Below, piece after piece: positions 10,953-22,186 of a DNA stretch of 64,000 bases; position 1 is the first letter of the stretch; every line of letters begins with the position of its first letter. The translations under genes and the position numbers were made by a program. The notes beneath the pieces were generated by a model. It saw nothing but the letters and a program-made list of their open reading frames with translations. It was not told the DNA's origin and did no database searches. Source of the DNA: Scalesia atractyloides (taxonomy: Eukaryota > Streptophyta > Magnoliopsida > Asterales > Asteraceae); assembly GCA_947069175.1 (NCBI GenBank), contig CAMTDV010000018.1, forward strand, positions 37,584,869 through 37,648,868. The letters run 5' to 3'.

Positions 10953-11100
10953 CGAGATGAATGAAAAGAAAAGGAGTGCTAATGATTGGAAAACAAAAAG
11001 AGAAGATGTCTGGCAAGGTGAAGCCTGAAGGCGGTCGGCGGCAAGTTGACCGAAGTGGAGACAGCGGCGGCCGACGAGAGTTAAGGTCCAGAGCGTCTGC

Positions 11101-11111
11101 GCTCTGAACCA
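11101..11111 (-). other. Primer-binding site of family K element
   Basis: On the minus strand TGGTTCAGAGC directly follows the 5' LTR. It equals the Met-tRNA-type site TGGTATCAGAGC with one base missing. Confidence 0.75.
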
Positions 11112-11263
11112 TGTGATCAAACGTGATTCTCTATTGAATATTATTGAGAATATATAACAAAGGTATAATCGATAACCAAGGAAGGATCAATAAACAAGCC
11201 TAACTAATAGGAGTTATAAACGGCAATACTAATATTATACAAAAATAATTTATATTGCTAACA
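11112..11263 (-). repeat. 5' LTR of family K element
   Basis: 152 bp. On the minus strand it runs TGTTAGCAATATAAAT to AACGTTTGATCACA-like sequence ending CA. It borders the primer-binding site, so it is the 5' LTR. Right flank TGGAC. Confidence 0.9.
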
Positions 11264-11535
11264 TGGACTACTGTCTCTTAGTGACTCTATGGAACTATCT
11301 AGATGCAAATTTTGGCACTGAATATCTACCTTTTTAAAATACGATTCCTGTAAAGGCCTAAACGGACACATGGCACTTAGTGAGGCCATCTAGAGTTTGG
11401 TTTTCCCCTCCAAACCATCATGCCTTTTAGCCTTTGTTAGGTTAAAAGTTTGATTACGAGTTCATAGTGATTTAATGAAAATTGGAGATTATAATTATAA
11501 TTATTAACAACTTCCAATTCAAGCTTGCTTAGTAT
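11264..11535. other. Flank between family K and the S2 element
   Basis: 272 bp of AT-rich DNA with no coding pattern. Its last five bases AGTAT (11,531-11,535) are the left target duplication of S2. Confidence 0.6.
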
Positions 11536-12164
11536 TGTTGGGATTGAATCCTACGAAAAGAACAGATGATACAAAGCCAAATAACACTATCCGAGCTTTG
11601 GTTAAACTATCAGAGGTTATAACCTCTGTTGTACATACACTGCTTTCCCTAAAGACTGCTCTCCTATCATCTGTCTTCACAAAGTTGCAAAGGTCTGACA
11701 GAGCTACAAGGATTAGAGGATAGAGATCAGAGTTTAGTCATTAGTTAGATAATCAATGTAATAGTGCTAAGCACTGATAGTTAGTAGTAGCAGTGTTTGT
11801 AGTTAGTTACATTTAGTTTCCTGTCACTATCAACCTTGACGTCATCAAAGATGCTCAGTGGTTAGATAGTTTAGTATAAATAGGTAAATTGTGTAACAGT
11901 TTAACTTGTCTATTAAAAAGATCAACTTTCGTATATCATCTTCTCTGTATTTTCATACTACCAAACTTCAATTGCAAAGGCTGAGGGGGAGTTTGTGAAT
12001 CACATGCGAGTTTATTAACTTGAAAGCATGATGATGATGAAAACAAACGACCATTGCTTGTAGTAAAAGTTTTCCGTCTATTTCCGCTGCAAATATCTTT
12101 TAAACTCAATCATTTTCCATTTTTGAAACAAAAACTATAAGTAATTCAGACTCAGATCCTAACA
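11536..12164 (+). repeat. 5' LTR of S2 (629 bp)
   Basis: Starts TGTTGGGATTG and ends GATCCTAACA. It matches the split 3' LTR (129 + 498 bp). The first 188 bp keep an open frame (11,535-11,723) in the same phase as the third ORF that enters the 3' LTR. It contains a CRE-like site and a TATA box (separate entry). Confidence 0.95.
11837..11884 (+). promoter_or_regulatory. S2 LTR promoter: TGACGTCA site and TATA box
   Basis: A perfect TGACGTCA palindrome, a bZIP/TGA-type site, is at 11,837-11,844, about 30 bp upstream of AGTATAAATAGG (11,873-11,884). The 3' LTR keeps the TATA (about 60,598-60,607), but its site reads TGATGTCA. The role in transcription is inferred from position and known motif families. 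Confidence 0.7.
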
Positions 12165-12166
12165 AT

Positions 12167-12178
12167 TGGTATCAGTGC
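12167..12178 (+). other. Primer-binding site of S2
   Basis: TGGTATCAGTGC, two bases after the LTR end. It is one mismatch from the Met-tRNA-type TGGTATCAGAGC. Confidence 0.88.
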
Positions 12179-12324
12179 TTGATTCATCAAACTCGATCTA
12201 ACAATCGATTTGATTTGAACAGATCAGCTCTCGGCTAATTAGTTTGGTTGTCTTTGCTTGATAATCAGAGTTTTATTACGTTCAAAGTTTTTAAACTAGA
12301 AATCTATGTAAAATCAACTGAAAA

Positions 12325-13932
12325 TGTCCCAAAACACACAGGATGCCAACTCTGGATCCTTATTCTAACCGCCGATGCTTAAAAGAAATGAATATTTCAT
12401 TTGGCAACGACGGATGGGTCATATCCTTGCCCAACAAAACACCGGTTGCTAGAGATCTGTTGCTTATGGACCTCACGTTCTGATGGTTCCAAGCACAGAG
12501 GATCCAACTAAACAAGTGCCAAAAAATCTTGAAAACTTTTCGGAGCAGGATTTCCTGAAAATTGAATTGGATGCTAAGATATTTAGCATAGTTGCTTCGG
12601 CCTTACTCAATGAGATTTATGCTGGTCTACTTCATTGCAATAGTGCAAAGGAGTTATGGGATGCACTAAAAGAGCAATTCGGTGGGACTGAGGAAGTGAT
12701 AGAAAGTAATAGAGAAGTTCAAAATCAGCAGTATGAAACGTTTTGTCACTTGAAAGGAGAGTCTCTAACACAACAGTTTGAACGTTACAGCTGTCTCATC
12801 AGTGAACTTAGACTGGTTAACGTGCTTTTTCCTAATTCGTCTGTCAATAGTCTTTTCCTTAGATCGTTACCAGATAAGTGGGAGACTCTAGCTTATGTAA
12901 CACGAAAGTCTATTGGGTTTAAAGATATGTCGTTGACACAACTTCATGGGATACTCCCCACTTATGAGAGAGAGTTAAACCAGAAAAATAAGTTGCAAGA
13001 ATCTGGAAAAATGACTGATGATTACTAATTGGGTAATATAACTCTTTTTGGCCAAGAAGAGGGTTCTGGCAGCAGTAAGGACCAAAGTTATGATCACTAT
13101 ATAGATATTACTTCTGGTGGGAACTTTGGATCTGAAACATATGCACCCAACTATGCTTTTACTTCTAGTAGGGAAAGCCAAACCTCTGACAATTTATCAT
13201 TTGAGCTGAATGACTTGCAACACTTTGAACCTTCTGATCTAGAAGAAATGGATATTTTGCACCAACTGGCCCTAATGAGTGTTAGGGCTAGTAAATTCTA
13301 TAAGAGAACTGGTAGGAAATTTCCAGGATTGCATCGGGGTTGAAGGTTGGGCTGGATGAATCAAAAGTCAAGTGTTATAAGTGTAATAGGTTAGGACACT
13401 TTGCCAGAGAATGCGGGTCTCAAAATTCTGGACCAATAGTGACTCATCCTGGCCCTAGACTTCAGCACACACAAAACACTGCTCATTATTCCCAATATGC
13501 CCCTTCTCAACATGTTCAAAACACTGCCCACTTTGCACATCCTACTACTATTGTTCAAGTGCATTATGTTCAATCCACTGCTCCACAAATTCAATATGTT
13601 CAGGCATCATCATATCCTCAAGTGCATGTACAACAAGCACCCATTGTCACACAACCTGCTCAAACCACTGCTAGTCCAGCAGAGGTTGGTCCACAGAGCT
13701 TTTTCACACAAAGTTATGTTGACTGGAGTAGCTTGCCTGAGGATTTAACTGATGAGAACTTTGCTTTAATGGCCAAAAATGATGTTGAACAAGAATTTTG
13801 TTTAATGTCCTTAGAGACAATTGCAGAAGGTGTTGAATCTGTGGAGTTAGTGTCAAAAGCTGCTGAAGTTCAAGTTGGTGATGACTCATTGGTTTCAAGT
13901 GAAGAAAAGAAAAATGTTGCTGATGAGGAAAA
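12325..13932 (+). pseudogene. S2 gag, N-terminal half
   Basis: A degenerate ATG-led start at 12,325 soon hits stops. The capsid part (12,483-13,028) has the copia UBN2-like pattern: AKELWDALKEQFGG, LTQQFERY, FLRSLPDKWE. A stop at about 13,026 and a frameshift near 13,340 follow. A CX2CX4HX4C knuckle (CYKCNRLGHFAREC) is at about 13,376-13,415. A Gln/His/Ala-rich low-complexity stretch (13,440-13,690) and an acidic tail come next. The reading is cut at 13,932 by block A and resumes at 30,112 in the same frame once one copy of the GAAAA duplication is ignored. Confidence 0.88.
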
Positions 13933-14342
13933 TGTTGATGCATATGTATGTTGCCTACGTCATCGTATAATATCGAGTCAGTATTTAGGAGCGAAATGTC
14001 AAAGTTTATGTATATTTAGGGTCAAGTTCGCTCGAAAAGGAAGTTTTGTAGTCAAGTTCGGCCGAACTTGACTAAGCAAGTTCGCCCGAACTTGCATTCC
14101 CTCCAGCGAACTTGCATTACTATAAATAGGAGTCTTGACATTTCATTTGTAACTTTCAGAGATTTTGTCACGACAGAGCCGAAGCTCTGTCCAAGTGATT
14201 CCAGGATCTGTAACGTTGAATATTAATGAAACGATGATTAAATAGAAAAAAATAAGTGTATTCAATGTCGCCTAAGCAAATGGATTCCGCACATTTACTT
14301 TAGGATTGTCATATTAGCGCCCGAACGATCCGTACAACAGAC
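13933..14342 (+). repeat. Left LTR of block A (S1)
   Basis: TGTTGATGCATATG start. Compared with the right LTR it lacks the last five bases (CTACA), because a minus-strand LTR starting TGTAGG abuts it. Perfect palindromes lie at 14,053-14,070 (centre GC) and 14,077-14,094 (centre CC), with partial sites at 14,023 and 14,105. A TATA box (CTATAAATAGG, 14,120-14,130) follows the last partial site. Confidence 0.92.
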
Positions 14343-14649
14343 TGTAGGACCGATCCTTGATGCTAAGGAACCTAAATTTGATATCTAGCGCCCATAATAG
14401 CGGAAATATTACGTCGTGTTTACCAATAGACAAGAATTAATCAGTTAATCATCATTTTTATTGATCAAACGTTAAGAGTACAAAGTTCTCCTGAACTTGC
14501 CTTAGCAAGTTCGGCCGAACTTTGCTATACATGACTATTATGGACGAACTTGTTACAACAATACATAAATATTTCATACGACTAACCTATTCAGCTCTAT
14601 TCTATACAGCCTTGATATAAGACTAAGACATAGACATTATGCACCAACA
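14343..14649 (-). repeat. 3' LTR of element E, internally deleted
   Basis: 307 bp instead of about 400. The missing part lies around 14,480, where the usual TATA region would be. Minus-strand start TGTTGGTGCATAATG, end GGTCCTACA. Two palindrome-like sites and one half-site are kept near 14,485-14,555. Confidence 0.88.
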
Positions 14650-14662
14650 GACTCCCCCTTGG
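14650..14662 (-). other. Polypurine tract of element E
   Basis: Minus-strand CCAAGGGGGAGTC directly precedes the LTR; this is the plus-strand primer site for reverse transcription. Confidence 0.9.
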
Positions 14663-17600
14663 ATATAGTCTTCGTCTTGTATCAGTCTTCAAAACTCTGT
14701 CTTCATATAAACTTTAACGCACACGACCGAAGAAGTTCTTAAACGGCTTCTTTCGTCGCTCTTGCTTAGGATCCGGCGTCTGGTCTGTAGGAGGCACTTT
14801 GTTCAAATGCTGAAATCTCCTAATACTTGCCTTTCTTGTTCTTTCATTAATCGCTTCAAGATGCTTCTCCTCTCTTAAAAACTCTACTCTTTCTAGATCT
14901 CTCCACTTTGTTTGCCACATCTTTCCTGAATTAACTTCGTGTGCATAGCAAACATTCACCACTTTCTGAAACTGCATCGCTTGTACCTTTTCACGTTCTT
15001 CAAACACAATCTTGTTGTAGAACAAGGTTTTAATATCTTCTCTTGAGTAGTTAACCAACCACATAGGATCAAGAATCCTGATTGTCCTCCATAACCCCCT
15101 CATGCCCTGAGAAGCAAGTATTTTAACTCGTTCTTTCGTGATATCCAAATGTTCTTCAAACTTTAAAACAATAACGGCTTCGCAAGCGGATGGATCTATC
15201 TACCACCACTTTTTGCTCAATCGGCATCAGTGGCATGTTTCTCATTGCCCTCGGTCGCTTGATTATCAATGTGATGTCTTTTTCTCCTGTCTTTTTGTTT
15301 TTCTTGATTCTGCGACTAGGAATAAATGGCTTCCAATACCTGAATCCTTTCACCGCTTCAAACTTTATCAATTTCCACAACAATTGATCAATAACCTTCA
15401 TGTGATATGTAACATTAACTATCTGAACTAACTCTTACACATCCGAATAAGGTAAGGTCTTGAAATCAGAAAGATACTTGAAGTATTGCACTCCAAATTC
15501 TCTTTTGATTGCATATACGTTAAGTTCTTTAAACCAACCCCAACTCAAGATATCTCCTAAAGAAACGTCTTTGTCTCTGGTAAAGAATGCTAGAGGACGT
15601 TGACACTTACGTTCGTGAGGCATATCTTTAAACCAAGACTTCTTTGCTTGAGCAATTTCTTCTTTAGTCATTGGCTTTGGTACTTTTCCTTCACGTAAAG
15701 ATTCTTCAATCTTTTCGTTAAACATGTCTTCGTCTAACTGCTTACACATCTCCTCAAAAGTAGGAAAACTTTCAGAACTAGGACCAACATACTTCGCAGT
15801 TTGATCTGTCTCATTATCAGAAGACCAATCTTCCACTATCACTCTATTATACTCATCAGCCTCAAATCTTCTAACATACTGGTAATCGTTTGGCTCGAAA
15901 GTGTTAACATTCAACACATCCTCTTCAAAATCAAATTCTAGATCTGCAGCATCAACCTCAACTAACTTTGCAAGATCTTCCTTAGTATCATTGTGTATAA
16001 ATTCGCCTTCCTCTAGGTTATGTTCTAACATCAACAATAAAGGCTTCGTGGGTACAACTGGCTTAGCAAATCTTTCAACATTCAACAAATCAATCTCATC
16101 AGTTGACCCTTTCTGCCCTGACCCCCCCTCACTTTTATCATCCATTCTGTTCGATTCATCATCCATTAGCGAGGAAAAATCAAACTCATTTGAGACTTTA
16201 GCTTCAGTGATTCTTATACCAACACCATCCTGATCATCATCATCGTCATCGTCTGCTGCATTCCAAACCTCATATTCAGAATCATCTTTCTTTTCCTCAT
16301 CTTCTTTATCCTCCTTTTCAGCTTCTTCATCTTCCTTTTCAGAAGCAACTATAGGATTAGAAAGCTTGACAGATTCGTCAACCTTTGGAATATCAGACTC
16401 AGAAGCTTTAATCACATCATCAGACTTCTCTGCAGCTTCAGAAGATTAGGGACTTCACCCTCAGTATTCTTTCCTTTACCACTCACTGCTAGTTCTTTCT
16501 CAGACCTTTCTTTGGCTTTTTGTTGATCCAGACGATCATATTCTTTGATGAAATCTATTCCCGGAGAGTTAGATAAAACTTTCTGCAACCTGGTGAATCT
16601 TCTATCATTTAGGGCTTGAATTGTCTTCAAATCAGCTATTTCTGTCTGCAACTTCTCATTTGCATCTTGCAGACTCTCGATCAAAGATTTAAAGTATTCA
16701 CGTTCATTTTCCAACACTTTAACTTTGTCGTCCAATATCTCTTTCTCAACATAGCTTTGATTCACTTTCTTTACCAACTCTGCTTTCTCTTCTTCATTCT
16801 TGGCAACTTTCTCTTCCAAGACCTTCACACGTTTTTCCAGAAGTTCAACATTCGTCTCTGGAAAGATATCATTTAAATCTTGCAGACTAATCGAATCACT
16901 ATGCATATCACCAAATATATTAGGCCCTGAAGACTTTGGTGTTGACTTTGGAGTAACAGCCTTTGGTGTTGACTTCCTTGGAGTAGAACTTTCAAGATTT
17001 GAAGTCGTTGGAGCAACAGGCGATTGAATAACATGTACTTCCACAAAACTAGACACAGGAGGTTCTTGTGTAGCTCATGGCCTTTTAGCTTCCGATGAAA
17101 CGATCACAGGAGGTTCTTATGTGACTCCTGGCCGTTCAGCTTCACTTGTTTCAACAACAATAGGTTCTTGTGTAACTCCTTTCTCCTTTGCGCCAGAAGG
17201 TTCTTGTGTAACTTCTGCACTTCTCAACGTTCCTGTGTATCTTTTGCTGACTACTTTTTGAACTTTCTTCTTTTTCTTGCCCTTTGTTTGAGGAGACCAT
17301 GTAGTCTTTGTCGAAGAAATAGTTGCAGACTTTACACGTTTAGCTTTCTTCTTTGGTCTTTCCTCATCTGAATCTTTCTCAAGATTTGGATCGAAATCAT
17401 CATCCATTTCTTTCTCTTTTTCTACTCTAATCTCAGCTTCAGATTTTCTGGTTCTTTTACTAGTTCTTTGTCAGAATCATCATCTTGGCCCGAAGTATCA
17501 GATATTACATCATCTTGTGTAACTTTCTCAGTCTCTTGACTTTCAATAACTACTGCTGCACTTGAACCTACTTCAGTTTGAACATTCTCAGGTTCATCTT

Positions 17601-17754
17601 CATCAACGAGCATAGTTTCAATTTTCCTTGCAGCTCGTTTCTTTTTCGACTTTTCAACCTCGGCCTTTAAGAACCATTCACTTCTAGCTTTCGGCTTGAA
17701 GTCTTTGAACCATTCCCTTTCAGCATTAAGCTCTTTCTCATCACCACTGCGATC

Positions 17755-18140
17755 GTTTCTCCATCTATTATCAGGTGGTGCCACATAATTCTAATTAACT
17801 ATTGCCTCGAAAACTGGCTTTGCAACAGGATCTGATGCTTGTTTCTGAAACTTGATTAGCTTCTTCACTGTTGTATCGTCGAGGTGACTTAAGTACAACA
17901 CATCGTTTAGATCCCGTGCTATATTAGTGAACTTCTCGTCTATCCCCATCGTTTCTCCATCTATTATCAGGCGGTGCCACGTAATTCTAATTAACTATTG
18001 CCTCGAAAACTGGCTTTGCAACAGGAGCTGATGCTTGTTTCTGAAACTTGATTAGCTTCTTCACTGTTGTATCGTCGAGGTGACTTAAGTACAACACATC
18101 GTTTGGATCCCGTGCTATATTAGTGAACTTCTCGTCTATC
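17755..18140 (-). repeat. Tandem 196-bp duplication inside the third ORF of copy E
   Basis: The segment encoding the end of the N-terminal domain (NDVLYLSHLDDTTVKKL) occurs twice, with starts at about 17,755 and 17,951, differing by a few substitutions. Copies D and C carry it once. 196 is not a multiple of three, so it also shifts the frame. Confidence 0.85.
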
Positions 18141-18763
18141 AACATTTGCACGAACCTTGGATAAAGACACAATCTCATATCCTCCATATTCTTTGACATA
18201 TGCGTAAATACAAGCTTTGAATAATTGAACGGCTTCTTCAGAATAACCGTCGTTGCCATACATGCCATATAATCTTGCATGTCGTTGAGGCCTGCCTTGC
18301 GGTGACTAAAAGTATGGATAATAGCGTGCATCAGGAGCTTGCAGGGGTTTGGCACTTCCCATTTCTTCAACGTTGGTTTGTTCACACTCCCCTTATAACC
18401 CATTCGAATGAAACACCCTCCAACCATCTTTTCATCGAGATAAATTGGATCGTCTTTGTTGTTGTTGAATTGCAAGACTCTGCGTATATCGTCTTCAGTA
18501 ACGGTGGAACTCCTTAACTTCATTCCCCACTTGCACAGATGACAGGATAGTCTTCTTATCGTCAATGAGCTCCGCATTCGTCCAGAAAGGTATGTATGAG
18601 ATCTATAAGAAACTGTGCGCTCAGTAATCGCTCGATGAATAGAATAGTCTTTGAGAAACTTCAGGATGTTGTCGTACTCCTTCAGTGATGGACATACATC
18701 ATTGTCGAGCGTGATACACATATTATGGAACTTGGAAAAGTCCATAGTAATAACTTGCGGTGC

Positions 18764-19292
18764 CTGAAAAATAATGCAAAACAATTAGCACGCTTATCGA
18801 GAAAAGATTTCAAAACTTTTCTAACATTATCTTCAAGTTGGGGCGAAGTTGAAGAGTGTATAAAATTCTGAGTTAATCAAGTTCGCCCGAACATGTAATA
18901 CACATGTTCACATATCAAAGAATAAGTTTGGGCGAAGGATTCAGATTTCAAATGATAAGTTCGAGCGAACTTCCTTTTTATTCATAAGTTCTGTTTCAAG
19001 CTAAGTTCGGTCGAACATGTACTCTATCAGGTTTATAAAGACTTTTGATGCAAGTTCGGTCGAACTTGACAACAAGTTCGGCCGAACTTGTCATCTCCTT
19101 CATACCAAACCTGTCCAACAATCTCTTGACTATTTTAAACCAATCAAACACACTTTTATGGCCGAATTTAGTTTTTTATTATTAATTGACGTTCAATTTT
19201 GTTCAACGAATCCTAGATCTATCATTTTTACAGTTCCAGATCTAAGTTCATCACACACGGTTTAATTTATGGTTCAATCATTGAAATTATAC
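18764..19292 (-). other. Predicted intron of the third ORF, copy E (529 bp)
   Basis: On the minus strand the donor is GAG|GTATAA at 19,292 and the acceptor is TTATTTTTCAG|GC at 18,764. Exon phase is 0 on both sides. The intron holds about seven palindrome sites (18,835-19,100). It is predicted from sequence only. Confidence 0.7.
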
Positions 19293-19394
19293 CTCGGCCA
19301 TTGTAGTTGGTGTGCCAATCACCAAAAACAATCAACAATCGGGCAGAGTAACGGTACTAAATGACAAAATCACAAGATCGCTCTAAACTCAATA

Positions 19395-19605
19395 AGTTCG
19401 CTCAGAGGATGTGGTTGCAGGTGAATGAGTTCGGCCGAACTATTTAGGAATTTATACCTAGGCAAGTCCGGGCGAACTTGCAAGCCCACAACAAAAGCCC
19501 ATTGAAGTTCGGGCGAACTTATTGAATAACCATCGGCCATCTGCAAGTTCGGTCGAACTTGTTGTTTTGTTAAACTTGATTTAGTTTAGCAAGTTCGGCC
19601 GAACT
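19395..19605 (-). promoter_or_regulatory. Predicted internal promoter of the third ORF, copy E
   Basis: On the minus strand two perfect palindromes (about 19,605-19,542) and two weaker ones lead to a TATA box GGTATAAATT (19,458-19,449), 148 bp before the predicted ATG at 19,301. Another palindrome and a half-site follow. The same order occurs in copies D and C. Confidence 0.6.
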
Positions 19606-21034
19606 TGCCAAACCACAAATTCAAACTTTTTCAATTTTACATTTTAACCCCTGAACTTTCCAACTTTTACCAATTATGAAAACTCCACTCAGTTGACCAA
19701 GTCCAAGCTAATGACCTTGGTTAACCGATTTGTCTGCCGTGTCCAAGTTAATGACCCCGGTTTGACCCGATACGGACAAACTGTTGATATTTTCAAAAAC
19801 AAAGTTTCAAATTAATGAATTTTTCATGATTTTGGCTTTTCAGTTTTTACAGATTAGCTCCCAGCCCGTTGTCAAAGAGATTCCCACCAGTTCTAGCATC
19901 TTACCAGACTTCTAAGACCCGTTCTCCAACATTGGTTTGCTGAAAACAATGTAGAAATAAAATATTTTTGAATTTTTGAAAGTTTATGCTAAAACACATT
20001 GAAAATCTTTTTAATTTTAATCTGTAAAGCTGATAAACTATGTATAGGTCAAAGTAAACTATATACAAACATATTTACAGAACAATTTTGTGAATTCGTG
20101 TCTAAAGGATCATATTAGTTAATTGAGACATATCACCAGTACCGTTGACCTTTAGATGACTTTAAGCTTTAAACTTGTTTACCTAGATTGTCGATATGTT
20201 TGTCCACTTAAACTTTACCACATTTCTCAACTGTTTCAAGATATGTTTAGGTATGAATTATGAAACTTGACTTATCTGTGGTTCCCACTTCTTGAATATA
20301 TTCCTGTATCAAGATTCCCTAGATTTCATCTTACAGGTGAATATAGCGTAATTGATATCTGTATCTGGGTAATGCGAGACCTTAGAGCTCTGGTTAGTAC
20401 TACTGTACAGAAAAAGAGATGAAGGCTCGTCTTTAAGGTGTGTTCCACTTAAGGAAGCTTTTCAGCACTGCAAATGATTAAATCTTTCGATACTTTTCAA
20501 TATTGCATGCAGTTTTTGGGTTTTTAGCGAAAGTATTATAGAAGTTCTAGGCTATTGCTTCCGCAAAACTAGAAGAACTTGTATAATACCCCAGATATCA
20601 ACTATCTATAAAGACCTCGTATCTTAGAATCAGGCAATCTCTCAAACGAAATTTCGGAGTACTAAGTCCATATATCCAAGATGTGTTAATCCACAAAATT
20701 AAGCAGTTGTTTAAATTTAGTTTATATCTCGAAAACAGTTTACGGAACGTGTTAAGCCTATTGACACATCCATAATAAGACTCGTTTATTACTTTTAAAC
20801 TTTACATTTCTTTAGCATACCGTGATAGTCCACTGATGTACTATCATTTCTTTTTGTGACGTCGAATTCTTTTTGTCTTTTTCAATGTTTTTGTACATTT
20901 TTGAAAATTTTCATATGTTTTTGTATATTTCCAAATATTTCTCCACCTAAAATCAAAAACATATTTTTGGATTTTAGATTTTTAAGAAATACTAAACTAG
21001 AAAGATATTTACAAACCATACAAACCAATGCGGA
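19606..21034 (-). other. S1 spacer between pol and the third ORF, copy E
   Basis: Noncoding. It is conserved with 39,136-40,375, and with 56,355-57,770 read in the other direction. It contains the first polypurine tract (minus TTTTAGGTGGAGAAA, 20,938-20,952), here with one G changed to T. No ORF recognised. Confidence 0.8.
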
Positions 21035-21915
21035 TTACGTGAATTCGTCATCCGATCCGTATTCAACCTCAGCTTCCGCACATGTAAGCCAATTTTTAAT
21101 ACCGTTAAGTCGCATTAGATATTTAAATCTTGTTAATGGAAATGCTTTGGTATAAAAATCAGCCCTTTGTTCGTCGGTGTGGATTTTTTCTATTCAAACC
21201 AATTTCTTTTCGTAACAATCACGAATGAAATGGTATCGAATTTCATTGTGTTTTGTACGTGAGTGATGAACCGGATTTTTAGTTATATCGATGGCGGCTT
21301 TGTTATTTACAAATAAAGGCGTGTCAAGAAACTGCAGACCATAATCCCTCATCTGTTGCTGAATCTAGAGGATTTGAGAGCAACAATTGGAAGCAGAAAT
21401 GTATTCCGCTTCATAGGTTGAGATAGAGACCGTGGTCTGTTTCTTACACTGCCACGTTACCAAACGTGTGCCAAAGAACTGGCATCCTGCAGTTGTAGAT
21501 TTCGAGTTCAGCTTGTCCACTCCGAAGTCCGAGTCAGCTTATCCAGTGAGATCAAAATTGTCGTTCTTGGGGTACCACAGGCCGGTGCTTGGGAAATAAC
21601 GGAAGATTCGCTTGACTATTTGTATGTGTGACATTCGAGGACTTGACTGATATCTCGCACTTAAGCATGTAAGATACATGATGTCCGGGTGCGATGCCGT
21701 TAGATACATCAATGAACCTATCATCGATAGATACAGTGTTTCATCATCTTTCGTTCCCGTCTCGTCTACGCAAATCCCATGGTTCAGTGCCAGCGGTGTC
21801 GAAAGCGGCTTCGAGCTATCCATTTCAAACTTTTGAGAATGTCATGAACATACTTGGTCTGATGAATGAATATCCCGTCTGGAAGCTGATCCACTTGAAG
21901 ACCTAAGAAGAAAGC
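21035..21915 (-). pseudogene. RT C-terminus and RNase H of element E
   Basis: Begins within the RT segment that follows YVDD (IHQTKYVHDILKKF region), then SMIGSLMYLTAS. RNase H shows DSDFGV, EAEY and LFVNNKA, in which the normal Asp of VDNKA is Asn, a lost catalytic residue. Frameshifts and a stop (about 21,367) are present. Stop codon at 21,035, after SDDEFT as in the other copies. Confidence 0.85.
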
Positions 21916-22186
21916 TAAACGTGTACAGTCTGCAACTATTTCATCGACAAAGACTACAGGCTCTCCTCAAACAAAGGGCAAGAAAAAGAAGAAAGTTCAA
22001 AAAGCAGTCAGCAAAAGATACAAAGGACGTTTAGAAGCGCAGAAGTTACACAAGAACCTTCTGGCACACAGGAGAAATGAGTTACATAAGAACCTCCTGT
22101 TGTTGAAACAAGTGAAGCTGAATGTCTAGGAGTCACACAAGAACCTCCTGTGATCGTTTCATCGGAAGCTGAATGGCCAGGAGCTC
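21916..22186 (+). pseudogene. Third-ORF scrap (coiled-coil side), plus strand
   Basis: Encodes the TTGSPQTKGKKKKKVQK segment and degraded Thr-Gln-Glu-Pro repeats of the S1 third ORF. It is inserted between minus-strand pol on the left and plus-strand gag on the right. The left joint shares AAGAAGAA; the right joint is at about 22,184 near CAAGCC. Confidence 0.8.

Larger units (their letters stand above)
6874..11263 (-). mobile_element. Ty1/copia element of about 4.4 kb with two LTRs (family K)
   Basis: Two near-identical 152-bp LTRs flank a minus-strand Gag-Pol. Outer flanks read GGGAC on the left and TGGAC on the right, a 5-bp target duplication with one mismatch. Read from 11,263 leftwards: LTR, primer-binding site, gag, integrase, RT, RNase H, polypurine tract, LTR. 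Protein style and LTRs differ from S1 and S2, and no palindrome sites are present. Frameshifts, a lost catalytic Glu in IN and a lost catalytic Asp in RT show it is inactive. Confidence 0.92.
14714..19301 (-). pseudogene. S1 third ORF (env-like position), copy E, with predicted intron
   Basis: Unknown protein encoded between pol and the 3' LTR. Predicted exon 1 is ATG GCC GAG (19,301-19,293); exon 2 starts at 18,763 and runs to the stop at 14,714. The N-terminal domain (18,763-17,987) has CITLDNDVCPSLKEYDNILKF, DDIRRVLQF, MGYKG, HTFSHR, FNYSKLVFTHM and YPRFVQ. After it come a Lys/Glu-rich region, Thr-Gln-Glu-Pro repeats (about 17,050-17,230), a heptad coiled coil (about 16,860-16,550), an Asp/Glu tract (about 16,290-16,120) and a conserved C-terminal domain (about 15,900-14,714, e.g. 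WGWFKELNVYAIKREFG). No signal peptide or membrane helix seen. Breaks: a 196-bp tandem duplication at 17,755-18,140 and several frameshifts. Confidence 0.8.
14343..21915 (-). mobile_element. Element E: 3' half of a minus-strand S1 element
   Basis: Read from 21,915 leftwards: end of RT, RNase H (stop at 21,035), first PPT (20,938-20,952), spacer, internal promoter region, third ORF with intron, second PPT, 3' LTR (14,649-14,343). Gag, PR, IN and most of RT are missing. At 21,905-21,916 it is joined to plus-strand third-ORF sequence through a shared AAGAAGAA. Confidence 0.88.

Noticed and set aside
14339..14339. Ending the left LTR of block A at CAACA (14,339)
   Set aside because: Comparison with the right LTR, which ends GGACCTACA next to the GAAAA duplication, shows that CAACA is internal.
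15138..15431. Plus-strand hydrophobic frames opposite the third ORF (also 16,616-16,876 and 35,434-35,637)
   Set aside because: Antisense of Lys/Glu-rich coding gives artificial Phe/Leu-rich peptides; the minus strand carries the conserved protein.
18569..18784. The frame start reading MFCIIFQ as the true N-terminus of the third ORF
   Set aside because: The first codon is TTG in all three copies and the segment has the sequence of a 3' splice site (pyrimidine tract and CAG).
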